In this document: positions 12,808-25,240 of the stretch, piece by piece | Layout of the letters: each line of letters opens with the position of its first letter | How positions within the stretch are numbered: position 1 is the first letter of the stretch | Assembly (NCBI GenBank): GCA_009617715.1 | Contig: VTFK01000339.1 | Coordinates: forward strand, 186,001-250,000 | Direction: 5' to 3' | DNA from: Plectrocnemia conspersa | Taxonomy: Eukaryota > Arthropoda > Insecta > Trichoptera > Polycentropodidae | Length of the DNA: 64,000 nucleotides | Made by a program: the position numbers and the translations under genes | The notes under the pieces: model-generated | Database searches by the model: none | What the model was told of the DNA's origin: nothing | The model's input: only the letters and a program-made list of their open reading frames with translations

Positions 12808-13311
12808 TTAATTTTACGTATTTTGTTTCAAAATTATTTCTATTGTTATTTATTTATTATTATTTTTTATTGCATTTATAGTAAGCTATAAATAAATCAG
12901 TGATTCCCAACGTGTAATTGCTTTGATTTATTTTACTACTTTTTTATATTAGTATATTTTAATAATTTATTTAAACACTTTTCTATTATTAAATTTCGTT
13001 TATTTTTTATACATATTTTCTATTTATTATTTGGATTTTGTGTATTTTTTTTTATCCATATTTTTTATGAAATTAATATGCGATATTTTTTGCTATGTTC
13101 ATGTATTTCGTATTTTAAAATTTATGATATTATTATTTATAAAAATCATTTAGGTTAATTCAAATTTCAAAAATTATTATATATTGTATTTTATTTATTA
13201 TTTCTACAGTTATATATGTAAATATATAACTATCTGGGATACCTCAAAACAGTAAAAGTTCGATTGGCGTACATGTACGGCGATACCGCTTAGCCTTGCT
13301 CAAAATATTGC
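12808..13311. mobile_element. piggyBac-like MITE family A, copy 1 (5' end eroded)
   Basis: The interior aligns with copies 2 and 3 (20.1 and 35.9 kb). It shares the block beginning TTAATTTTACGTATTTT, the long AT-rich core and the subterminal palindrome GTACATGTAC (near 13269-13278), followed by GGCGATACCGCT. The left terminal repeat and outer TTAA are not recognisable, and the right end is diverged. Confidence 0.5.
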
Positions 13312-13469
13312 CGGCACGATAAACCAGTAGTATGAGTAAAAAAATACCTGGATTAAAATTCCATATGGAGCTTAGTGTTAAATTTATTTCGTGAGGGGTT
13401 CCCCGATTGTCCAATCTGAGCCATCTGCTCTTCACATTATTTGTTGTTTAAAAGTATTTGATCTGTTGC

Positions 13470-13840
13470 GGATTTTTTGTAGAAAAACTTCTACAAAAAA
13501 TCTCGGAATAACTTTTGAGAGCAAATAAATGTTATCTCTACACGTAAATGACTTCTGCGATAAATCTTCCAAGATTCTCAGCTTTGTTATAAGGAGCGCA
13601 TTTCACTTCGACAATCCGACAGTGATTCATTTCTATGACACTTTACTTCGCAGCATTCTTGAATCTGGATATAATTTGGAATCCCCGAATAACTAAACAC
13701 TACTTCTAAACCGAAAATTTTTTTGAGATACCTTTATAGAGAATATTTGGTTATTATCCGTTCTTATACCCCAGCGCCTTTCTTTTAGAAAAATACGATT
13801 TGCTGAGTTCTCGCAGAAATTAATATTCCGATTGATCATC
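13470..13840 (+). mobile_element. jockey-type LINE 3' fragment, copy 2
   Basis: It has the same order of blocks as copy 1: GITFES, LHVNDFCDKSSKILSF, HFDNPTVIHFYDTLLRSIL, then the segment ending PSAFLL-like. Stops and frameshifts are frequent. It is truncated before the normal 3' tail and starts about 160 bp after a family A MITE. Confidence 0.6.
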
Positions 13841-16800
13841 ATAGATTAGAATTTCCTTGATAGCACAATATCATGTATGAATATCGTAATGAGTAAAATC
13901 GAGCTAGGTCGTGCATAGTGACATATATTTATTGAGAGTTGTAATAATATAATGGTATATTATTAATAAAATATATGTCACTGATTTCAGGTCTAGTTAC
14001 ATATACTTGTTGATTGTGTTAACTATTTTTGCAACTCATAAAACTAACGCCTAGCATTTTATATATTATTTTAAGTGTTTTTATTACTTTTTCTGAAAGA
14101 CTGTGTGTATGTAGCATATAACGAAATTAATTATTTTAAACAGGTTTATTTTGCGTTAAATATTAATCCCTGGCATATACAAAAATACCGTATACATTTA
14201 ATATAATGCAATATATAGCTCCCAGTGGGAGGGCACGATTTTGGACATTGCTGTAGCGATAAAATACTAAGAATCGGTCCTGATTCGTTAAGAGGGTTGT
14301 TATTGTTTCTCATAAATCACAAGTATAATAGTTAAATCTATGATTATACTGCGAAAAATATTATAAAAAACACGCGTCTTTACTTATAATTCTTAAGAAA
14401 CATTGAATATGTATCATATATTTTACTTTACTTAAAATGTTTTACGTTTGAAAGTAGCCTCCACTAAAAATACTAACTAATCAACGTTTTTTTCTGAAAA
14501 CACATTAATCATACTTGTCTTTGAGTATATCAGAATATAAGTTTTCATGTGCTGCTTTTACTTCGCAAATATTTTAATAATCTAAGCTTGAAAAAGTTGA
14601 TGACGGTCATGGCATTGCCATCTTGACCATCCAAACAATAAAATATTTTCACTCATCTCTTGATTGCTCAGATCATACGCTGACATAATTCCATCAAGAC
14701 AACGCTCGAAAATTATGTCATTGCTCCAATCTTAATCAAAACTGACCTTGACCGCAAATTTACCCTATAAAATCTATTAAACTTCGGAAAATCAATTAAT
14801 AAGCTCCTGAATAGATTTATAAAGCATGTGAAAAACTATAAAAGTTAATTCATCTCGCGAATGCTACGTCAAAGGATATTATTTTTTGCATAACATTCTG
14901 CTACGAATTTTTATGTCATTAAAATTTTTTTTTTAAATGTTTGAATATTATTATGTTAATTTTAGGACTAACAACTTTTCACCTAGGTGCTCTAAAGATA
15001 GATTAATTATATCAAAGACTTTTGATACGAATTTTTTAACAAACAATGACTTATAAATTACTGATGAAAATCCTAATATAGAAGATCAATAGCAGAGAAG
15101 CACTTTTAAACAGATTTAATAAGATATATGTTTATTATTATATTGCGTGAAACCTTTTAAATCTTAGGCTTATATTTAATAAATTTAAGTTCCAAGAATC
15201 ATCGGGACTTAGCAATGTAAAAGTCTAGATTTCTGAGATTGCATTAAGTACAGATAATATTATTCCTTTTGTATTAAGTATTTACTTTAAATTTTCTGAG
15301 CAGATGTTTCTATTAAATTTTAATTAATTTATGAACAACTGCTCTTCAATCTGCAAGATTTTATAAACAACTTTGCAGATCGATAAGGCAGATTTTCAAT
15401 AATAATATGTTATAGATATCATTTCACTTAAATTAAATAAAAACAACTTCTCTGCAATTGTTATATTTTTGTCATTCATCAGTATAAAAAGAATTCTGTA
15501 TTTTACGTGAAAAGTCATGGCATTGATTCATCTCCCAATGAAAATTAATGCTCTATCATAGCATCAATGAAATCAATGCTAAAATCCAAATATTGTAAAA
15601 ATATGTTATTCATATTTATCTAGAAAATTAAGAGGAGTTAAAAAAATATTTCACAGTATTGAAGATAATTTTTCATATTTTTCTTAACAAATCTTGAACA
15701 AAAAATATTACTTTTTTACTTAAAAGTAAATTTAAAATAAATCATATATTTTTATAGTAGATCCGATTTGATGAGCTCTATGAGAAAGTTATCTCAACAA
15801 TGTAAATGAACAAATGCTTAATTGACGTACACAAGTTTGACCATGATATTTTTTGCCTATTAAACACAAAGATCCAAATAAATGTGCTTTTTATCAGCTC
15901 CCACCCACTCCGTGAATACTAGAGCGCTGAAGACTTGCACCAGCAAGTGGTACCAGTGTTTTATCCGTCTGATAGTTTGCAATTATGCGATGCGATTGCC
16001 AACATTTGTTGTTGTCTACCCACGCCTGGCCGACTTCTGTGGTCGTAATGTGTGAGATAAGTGATTTTTTTTTCATCCTTTCGGCAAATTTGTCCACTTC
16101 GCATATGTCACGTTTATTTTTTTGCACTAATCGAGACGATCATGTGGGAGAATATCAGATTTTAACGCGTTTGATTGATAGGTACTGATTGAGACATTGA
16201 GCAATTTTAAGTCGAGTCAATAAAAAAAGCGGTGACGAAAGTAATCTGTATTAACGATAATGTATAGATTAATATTATCGTTTATAAACAAGACAAGAAA
16301 CAATTAAATCTCATTAAAAATTGTAAATATAATATGTCTATTTTAGGATTTATTAATTAATAGGCATTTTTAGACTTTAGGCGTATCACAAGTATTATTA
16401 TATCTACACATAAAAAATATTCTGGTTAATAACCGAACTTTTTTTAATTTAAGTATTCTTAGATAATTTAATATGAACTAATTTTGCAGTTAACTAATGT
16501 CAGTTAATTTTATGATTACTTGCTATTATTCCAGCATTCATTACAGACACTTCATCGTTCGTTAATATATTAAATTCTCTATACATATAGATTAGTAGAA
16601 CGTAAAAATTTAATGGCAATTGAATGATTATCTCAAATAATTAATAATAAAGTAATATAACATTAAATGAAAAAATACAAATGTATGATATAAGTACAAT
16701 GTGTGAGGACTAAACTTTCCATTTATATGAATTCTGTATTATATGTATCAAAAATTATCCCGATTTGACCTTTTATATGTTACTTTCTGCAATAATAAAA

Positions 16801-19800
16801 TACTGTTTCTACAGTTATATTTAATATTTTATTGCTTAATAAACTTCGTAGTAAACTGTGACATCGTCAACAGCATAACTTAGGATCAAGCATAAGCTTA
16901 TTATACATATATCTTCATCCAGAAATACCAGAATATATCTTTTCTCTTTCATCTAAAATTTATTCACGGCTAGGATATTAAAAAAATATTAAAAGTAATA
17001 TATGCACGTTATTTATTTTGAAACGTATATCCCTGGGAAATATGCGGCACTGTGATAAAGTGCCAATTCCAGGATTCAAGAATAGAAACACCTTCTGCGC
17101 TGTATCGAAACATATTTATACAGCAAAAATATCCAATACGCCCACTAAAATTTAGTGTGAGAAATGAAAAATGAAAAGATTCAACAATATTGAAATTGTA
17201 CCAAACGACTCGCGTCCTGTTCTTGTCATAACGAAACAAGAAAAACCCATCTCAATGTAGAAGATTGAATGACGTTAAACGGGCAAAACATATAGCATTT
17301 TGTCAGCGAAAATTATTAATATCAGATTTGATTTATATGATAACGAAACTCTTTAAAAAAAATAGAATACTGTAATAAAATTAAATCGCAATACTAGATC
17401 TGCTTTTTATTGTAGTACATTTTTTATATAGATTAATACTAAAGTTAATATGTTTAATGATTGATATTTATGATTGAAAATTAAAATTACTACTCCATAA
17501 AATCTGTATGGAAACATGCCAGAGCATTTTTAACTCGATGTTAGTTAGAAATTCAAATTTAGCTCGCGTGTCCACCGATTCGAACCACTTGAATGCAACG
17601 ACAGGTATTTCAGGTATTACCTTGCGAATTTTTTAGTACAATAATAATTTCAATGCAATGTTACATACATTATTTTAAATAAAGTCCTTCATTTAGTGTT
17701 GTAATAAAAATGTAAATTAACTTAAGTTAATATAAACTAAAGCTATTTATATGCTTTAGACTCTGACCAAACTTTTTTTTACTTGTCATTACTTTCTATT
17801 GAATTAAATATAGAAAGTATCAATCTCTGTCAACTTCCAGTGCGAGGCTTTGTCTTACGAGAATTTTTTCATGTTGCCAAATAATCGTTAACTGATCGTA
17901 GCTACTGTATTTAATAAGATTGTCATGAAGCTTATTGATATTATTCTAAATACATTAATTCGAAAATTTGCCTTTCGGTCCGATATAATGCTTCTTATAT
18001 AGATTATTGACTTCGCTACAATAAATTGTGTGACACATACCATTAATCTGGTTATACGTGATACTTTTTTTGTTGAAGAAAATATTGAATTTTTATAAAA
18101 AAAGTACAGTTTGACTTTGCGATATAAATCTTCTGTATATTAGGTTATAACACTATATATTTAAAATAGAAAAGCAAGTAATTGATTTTATATCTATGAT
18201 TAAAATAGGTATAAACATCTAGCAAATATTTTAATAATTAATTTTAAGTAGCTAAACATTGCCTTCGATATAAATTTCTACATTGTAAACATATCAACAT
18301 AATTTATGAATTCCTTAACTAACTTATTTTATTAACTAGGTTATCTATGTCAATCGAATAAGTTATTGAATACAAATTGAAGTGCCATAGGTACAAAAAC
18401 AATTTTAACTAGGGTCATATTTTTAATTATTGTATGAATATCGAGGTGATTAACTAAAGTCGAACTAATCGCAATGTATGCTATAATATAAAATAATAAT
18501 AAGCTAAATGTTGTACATGGAAGTACTATATCTTATTTTTTAAATTTATTTATAGTTAAGATTACAATTTTATGTTCATTAAACCATTAAAAATGTTTAA
18601 ATTAGTTATAGCACTTTAATTGACAGTTTATATAAACGACCTTCGTTGATACTAGTATGTAAATATTAAATTATATTTATATAATATAATAATATATATT
18701 TCATGCACGTCTCATATGTTACTATGTATACATTCATATGTATATAATTTAGTTAATTAAAAAAATTAATATATAGTAGTTCAAAAGCTTCCTATATAAT
18801 TGAGCAGTTAAATTGTCTAATTTAAATAATATTAACTTGATGACTAGTCGAAGGCGTGTCATCATTCACGTCATATTAGATTAAAGTTTTTTTATTTATT
18901 AATTACAGCAATAAAAATATTATAAACATATGCAAAAAGGAACAGTCACATATACCGCTTTCGTGACGCATCGACCCAGATTCATTGCTGAAACATTTAA
19001 ATTATAAAAAATAGATGTTTACGACCATTGCGGCTCTGGAAACATATACTGCAGAACCAACTATAAGACGCAAAATAAATATATGTATATTAAAAATATG
19101 CTCGAGCGGAAAATTGCGTAAATGTATCTAGCCGAAACGGATTAATCGGCACTGCTTAAATTTGTCCACTTCTTCGAATCCAGATTTTTTCATCCGTGTT
19201 CATCTTTCGGTGGAAAAAATTTTGATTAAGCGACACGACCGTCGCGAATCAAAATAAACATGACCATAGTAAATGTGCCGAAACTTAAACGATGAAAGCT
19301 TTCACGCTTGTACACGCGATCGTAAATTTTTTGACAACTCTATATTAATAAATGATATATTACAAGGTATTCATAGCATATGGATTTTTACGTACGTAAT
19401 AAATAAATATCCGAATCCAAAAAATAGTTTATACAAACGATCCATTACATATATTTTATAAAAGCGACCAAGGCAATTGCATATACTAAAAATGCAAGCG
19501 TCAAATGCTTTAGTATACATCTGCACTCTAATCTAAAAATTACTTTTTTTTTATTTTACGTTAATTTTAAAATAAGCATAGTTTTTGTTTTTATAAATGA
19601 ATGTTTAACTTCTTTTCTCAATGAGAAATCAGTGTTTTTCTTACGTCTTATCAAGATCGAAAGACCAACGAAACACATATTTTATCTTTCTAATTGCTTA
19701 ACTGCAATAAGTTTTACCCCCGCTTAATTACATTATACAAGCTGTTTAATACCATGTTAAAAGCTATCTTTTTTGGTGGATCTAAACATATTGGCCCAAA

Positions 19801-20091
19801 TAAATCAGAACAATGTAAAAACTGACTTCACGAAATGCCAGCTATTTAATAAATTGTGTTAATTTTGCTTTGCAATTAAAAGTTTCATTTTCACATGATT
19901 ACATATTAAAAGTGGCAAACTTTAAACTATTCCAAAGCATAAAATTAATATGTTTAGCTTACAAATACGTCATAGTATAATTTAAAAAATCATAATTGAA
20001 AAAACTTTTAATTAGATGCAGTATTTAAGGACCTAACTATCGTCTTAAGTAACTTTAATAAAAAATACGTTAAAATAATATTTTTTGATGT
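13841..20091. other. Long AT-rich gene-poor stretch
   Basis: No supportable exon, RNA gene or intact transposon. Short open frames (for example at 15894-16188 and 17009-17239) have no recognised similarity. The stretch 13840-13910 resembles 36840-36930, and 19770-19860 resembles 35800-35860, indicating further ancient dispersed repeats. Confidence 0.4.
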
Positions 20092-20615
20092 TTAACCCTT
20101 TGAGTAGTGGGTTACTTTATACACATTTGCTAGCATAAATGTGGGAGTGAGTTAATTTTACGTATTTTTCAAAATATTTTTGTTGTTATTTATGTATTAT
20201 TATTTTTTATTGAATTTAATTGCTTTGATTTTTAGTACAAATTTTTTGTATTAGTATGTGTTTATATTTTTTTTAACACTTTCCTATTAATAAATTTCGT
20301 TAATTTATTTTACATATATTTTTAAATATTATTCGGCTTTTATGGATTTTTTTTAATTATTTCAAAAGCTCTTAATATTTTTATTAAAATAATATTAAAT
20401 ATTTCTTGTAATGTTTAATTATTCCGTACTCTTTAATTTATCAATATTATTTTCTATGGAAACATTTACATTAATTTTTTTTTAATATTATCTACACATT
20501 ATGCTCTTTATTTATCATTTCTTTGGTTAAATATGTAATTATTTAACTATCTAGAATACCTCAAAACAGTGCAATATCGACCGCCGTACGTGTACGGCGA
20601 TACTGCTCAAAAGAA
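20092..20615. mobile_element. piggyBac-like MITE family A, copy 2
   Basis: The left end reads TTAACCCTTTGAGTAGTGGG. The right end reads GTGTACGGCGATACTGCTC then AAAAGAATAA, a degraded inverse of the left terminal repeat. It has the CCGTACGTGTACGG subterminal palindrome (about 20585-20598) and the shared AT-rich core of about 500 bp. There is no transposase coding, so it must have moved using a piggyBac-like transposase made elsewhere. Confidence 0.6.
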
Positions 20616-20754
20616 TAACAATGTCAAAACTTGTTTTGCTCCAAGTTAAGATCTAAATATGATAAGTAAGTCCGTCTATACTTGGTATAGATGGAGTACA
20701 TATGCATTGATTGAGTTATTTATTTTTTTAGATTAGCAATAGAAATTTTATTAT

Positions 20755-21330
20755 AGATTCTTATAAATATTATTGCACTTAAGCTCGCAGCATTCTTAAA
20801 TCGGGATCCATAATTTAGAATCCCCGAATAACATATATTTAATCGAAAAAAATCAGAAAGGTTTTTGAGATACCCTTTTAAGAAGATATTTATTTATTAT
20901 CTGTTCTTTTAAGAACGTTGGAATACAAATCGCCGAGTTTTCGCAGAAAGTTTTAAGTCGCTTAGCATTTCTTTAAACTACTGTAGGGTGTTGTCAACTA
21001 TCAAACTATTCTGAGGAATTCCACTTTTGGATTCCGGAATCTTCGAGAATCATGATCGCGTCCTCCTTTAATGCCCATTAAGGCCAAGACGTCTGCACTA
21101 GCCGACTCGCCTATAAATATCGCCACCCGCCTTCTAATACGCTGGTATTACAAATTGATCTGTTTAATGTCAGCTACGAGGAGCTGGTCCGATTTGTATC
21201 ATTCAATTTTAATATTTCATGATTTTTTTTTTATTTCGTTCTTACTATGTAATATTTATTTTTTTAAATTGATGACGCATTGAGGTAACCTGTCAAATAA
21301 TGATGGTCTTAATTTAATTTAAATAAATAA
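20755..21330 (+). mobile_element. jockey-type LINE 3' end, copy 3
   Basis: It aligns with copy 1 from the block around AAGCTCGCAGCATTCTTAAA to the 3' tail. The shared C-terminal blocks include ALADSPI near 21097 and the terminal words GGTCTTAATTTAAT and AAATAAATAAA. Frames are broken. It lies about 140 bp after family A MITE copy 2. Confidence 0.65.
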
Positions 21331-23680
21331 ATTCATCAGTTGCACTCTAACATCCTATAGATTATTTTTTAGCTTTCCATTCAGTCTTTTCCCTATTTGC
21401 CTTTTATGCAGCCTTTTCGATTATTTTTAGTTCAAGTAGCATTAAAACAAAAAAAAAAGAATATTTGTAAGTCGAGAGCAAAATATGGTCAACAACAAAA
21501 AAGTGTTAATATACAGCCATATGTTCTATATTTTGGTCATTTCTGTTTATTCAAAAGTTAGACACCCCCATCGAAGACGTAACATGAAACATAATTCAAA
21601 CATAGTATGTTTATGAATTAAATTCCAATCAAGTTTTTTTTTAATCTGACGCTTTGATGTTGAATCACGCTATATGTGTACAAATGCGTACTTATTCTGA
21701 AGAAATACCATTCTATATGTGTGTATATATATATATATGTGTATATCATACCCATAAAGCAAGAATGCCTCTCTCAAACTAATATAGAGTTTATTTGTGT
21801 AAATGGTAATATTTTATCTCATATTAAAACAATATAAATCGTATCTCTCTTTTGTACATGTTTTAATATGATGTAATATAACTTGAGAACTGAAAATGTT
21901 TCTTTAATACCAATTTAATGTTTTATTTATTAATATCATGAACAATTGTTTTATCGTTAACTATTAACAAAAATTAGGAAAATTCAGTTTTTTTCTGTTC
22001 ACTGCCAATCAACCACCGCGACTTAAAATATTTATTTGCACTTTTATTTTCAATTTAAGGTTTAGCTTAAACTATCCAAAACATATACAAGCTACACAAA
22101 AGACAGGCTCCAATATAATAAAATAGTTAGAAATTAATGACTTATGCTTATAGATATGGTAATACATCAGTAGTCAAATATTTAAAATGTTTAACAAATT
22201 TACTTATATGTTAGATATTATTAAACGTTACAAAATAACTAATCAAATAATGTTTTTTTGTATATGTATAATACATTAACGTTTCGAGTGCATATTGATA
22301 TCAAACGTTTTATTATAACATCGAAGACCGATTTATATCAGTTATCTATAGTCGCAAATCGATTAATTAAACAACGTACAAAATTATTATTAGATTATGA
22401 TGATAACTTATCTGAAGTTAAATTTAAAACAAATTTAGATATTGGCACGTCGACGTGTTAACTGGAAAGAGTAACAAAGTCGAAATAACTACCAATTGGC
22501 ACGTTTCACGCGTGTAAAATCTCACGGCCGCTTTTGTCGATCATATCATCTCTAAAAAATGTTCAGCCCACCGATGATATTAATAAATTATATATAAAAA
22601 ATATAATTTACCTTCAAAAAATATCAGACATTAAAAAAGCAGGTAATTGGCAACGAAAGCGATGGACGAAAGATTAACATCTGTTGGATATTACATATTT
22701 TTCCGGCTCATTGCATACAACAAAAATAATTGGTGCTAATTGATAGATTTAGTTATGTTAGCATTACATAATTATTATTTATATATAACTTACAAGAATC
22801 ATTGGAAATTTCCACAAAAATATACTTTATCGTATACTTCCTTTGATATCAAAAATAAATATAACTAAATTGTCAATCTTATGATATGTACCTGAAGATA
22901 AATTAAACAAATAAAATTTTCGAAAAATTATTTTATTTATTTAATATTTTTATACTGGTTAAAAATCGATATGTTCCAAAAATATAACTACGTTAAAGTT
23001 AGGTATCAGATTAAATAAAATATAGTCATATAAATCTTAGTCAACCGTTATGAGGATATAAATTACGTTTTACTTAATAAAATATATTTTATGTTTCAGC
23101 ATTCAGGTGATCTTGGTTCGAAATAGAGTAAATACGTTATGAATATGATTTAGAGGTCAAATACTGAGATTCATGTGAGCTTTTTAATTTTAACATTTTT
23201 GATACGATTAAATGACATTTTATTAGTGAGCAACTTAATAATATATTTTATATTATTTTACCTTTTCTTCTTGCATAGTTTCATTGCTTACGGTAAATAC
23301 TTTAACAATAATATGGATATTTCTAATTATATTTATATAAACACGTGTACTCGTTTTATGTGTTAGATGCGTACAAGCGCATAAAAAAAACGCGACTTAG
23401 GTTGAAAAATTAGGGATGCGTTCCATAATTTTACAAGACCGTATAACTCTAAAACTGTTGGTTAAAATATATCCAGAATCACACAAAAAATCAATAATTA
23501 TTAAAATTTCAGAAAAATAATATGATCTAGAAAATGCTTGAAAAATTTTTAATTAATTTAAATTTAGTTTAAAGTAACATTTGATATATATATATATAAC
23601 ATTGGTCGGCACGATTTTTTATTTGGGTCAGAATCGCTATTATCACTGCAGATATATGTATATACTTACATGTAATTGAT
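21331..23680. other. AT-rich sequence without recognised features
   Basis: Includes a short AT dinucleotide tract near 21725-21745 and open frames at 22258-22461 and 23175-23366 that look like chance. No gene, RNA or mobile element is supported. Confidence 0.4.
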
Positions 23681-23682
23681 CT

Positions 23683-24240
23683 TTATCGTTTAATAAGGTA
23701 ATCAGTGATTAAACTTTGTGATGACTTTCTTATTACAATTTTCCCGTTAGAATTTGAAGGCACTTCAGAACTTGTTTCATTAAAAAAACAATTTTCTAAT
23801 TTACTACAACGTTCTAGAATTATATGTGTTATATTAATAATAACTTTGTTATTTAAGGCATTATCCGCAAGTAATTCATCGATAGCACTTAGACTAACAA
23901 TAGCAAAACCTCTATTAATTTCATTAGTCAAAGTAATGACTTAATGGTTTCACTGACTGTAAACAAATTCAGGCCATACAATTTTTCAGCAAATTTGTTT
24001 AGGCTTAATATAGCCTTAATGTTATTATTATTTTAATTAGTAAATACGCCTTGATCTAATGGCTCAATAATGCATGTTATTGTGTGTGGAAGAAACACTA
24101 TCTGCACAATTATATGTTCCAAATTCAGATGACCTAGTGCATCGTCAAAAATCAATAAAACCCTTAAACCCTTTCTGCTTCATATATTTTTCCACTTCTG
24201 TTGAAAAGCAATTCGTAAACCATTAAGTAAATAGAACAGC
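23683..24240 (-). pseudogene. pogo/jerky-type transposase remnant (DDE_1 family)
   Basis: On the minus strand, 24031-24230 reads a frame containing LLIFDDALGH and VFLPHTITCIIEPLDQGVF. These match the second catalytic Asp block and the following NTT-x-QPLDQGV block of pogo/Tigger/jerky DDE transposases. The frame is broken by in-frame stops. A further 82-codon open frame at 23683-23931 in the same direction plausibly continues the C-terminal part. This is a dead element fragment. Confidence 0.75.
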
Positions 24241-24960
24241 AATCACTCATGGTTTAATATTTTATTCTCACGATAATTAAATATAAAACAAAGTAAATTT
24301 AAAAAAAAAACGATTTTTCTTATTAAGTATAAACCGCATAAATAGAGACTTTAATTTTTAATTTACTATAAAATAATTTGACGTGTTATATAAATACGAC
24401 ACATTTAAAATGCTTCTCTTTTTTTTTTGGTGTAATATAATATTTAATATTTTTATATACAGAAAAAATTTAAAGCAGACTTAGACATATTACTTATTAT
24501 TTTAAAACAACTCTATTTTAAATCAAGAAGAACTGTCAATATAAAATAACTAAATAGAGGCGAACGTTTGGGTCAAGTGATCGATCATTACTTAATGGAG
24601 GTTAATTGTTTCCATGACGCCTAATTGTTTTCCCAATTATTTTTAATCGTGATGTTGTCAAGATAACTAATTAAGTTAAAGACCATCATGACTGTCATTA
24701 TGCAAAAATAGTTCTATTTAACATATTATATACATACATATACTCATCAACTCAAACATATGCTTACATACATATTAATAATAAAATTAACAGGAAATGC
24801 TTAAAAAAATAATTGTAGATCTCACCTAAAAAATATGAGCTACATTTTATTTTCCAACTCCTATCATAAAAAATATCATTATGTTTGGCAAGCTCACTAA
24901 GAAACTAGAATGCTCATACAAGATATAGGTTTTCAAGTCGTCCTAGCCGCCACGACAAAA
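24241..24960. other. AT-rich spacer
   Basis: No coding signal. The sequence around 24885-24930 resembles 2565-2610 (GGCAAGCTC and AAGAA motifs), perhaps a small shared repeat. Confidence 0.3.
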
Positions 24961-24969
24961 ATTAGAGTC

Positions 24970-25240
24970 GCGGAAAAGTATGGAAGGTGTGGAAGCAAGG
25001 CGTGCGGGTTCCACGCGCACTAAGCGACGAGAACAAGACGACGCGCTTGCCTCATACTGCGATAATCACGCGAGAAAAAATTCAAGTTCTCGGATGGAAA
25101 ACTGTTTATATTCTCCCGATATACCACCATCAGATTACCATATATTTAAGTTTCTATATGATAATTTAGATAGTAAAAAATAATAGTGTTAGTGAAGTTA
25201 AAACATTTTTCTGAATATTTTAACTCACAACCAATCAGTT
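24970..25240 (+). pseudogene. mariner transposase C-terminal fragment
   Basis: One frame reads LPHTAIITREKIQVLGWKT, matching the mariner block usually written ARPHxAxxTxxKIxxLGWE. Another frame continues with YSPDIPPSDYHIFKFL, which contains the YSPDLAPSDYHLF block with the third catalytic Asp. A frameshift separates them. Only the last third of a transposase remains. Confidence 0.85.

Noticed and set aside
13244..13435. Minus-strand 63-codon frame containing SRWLRLDNRGTPHE
   Set aside because: It runs across the end of a MITE, and I could not connect it to a family; likely chance.
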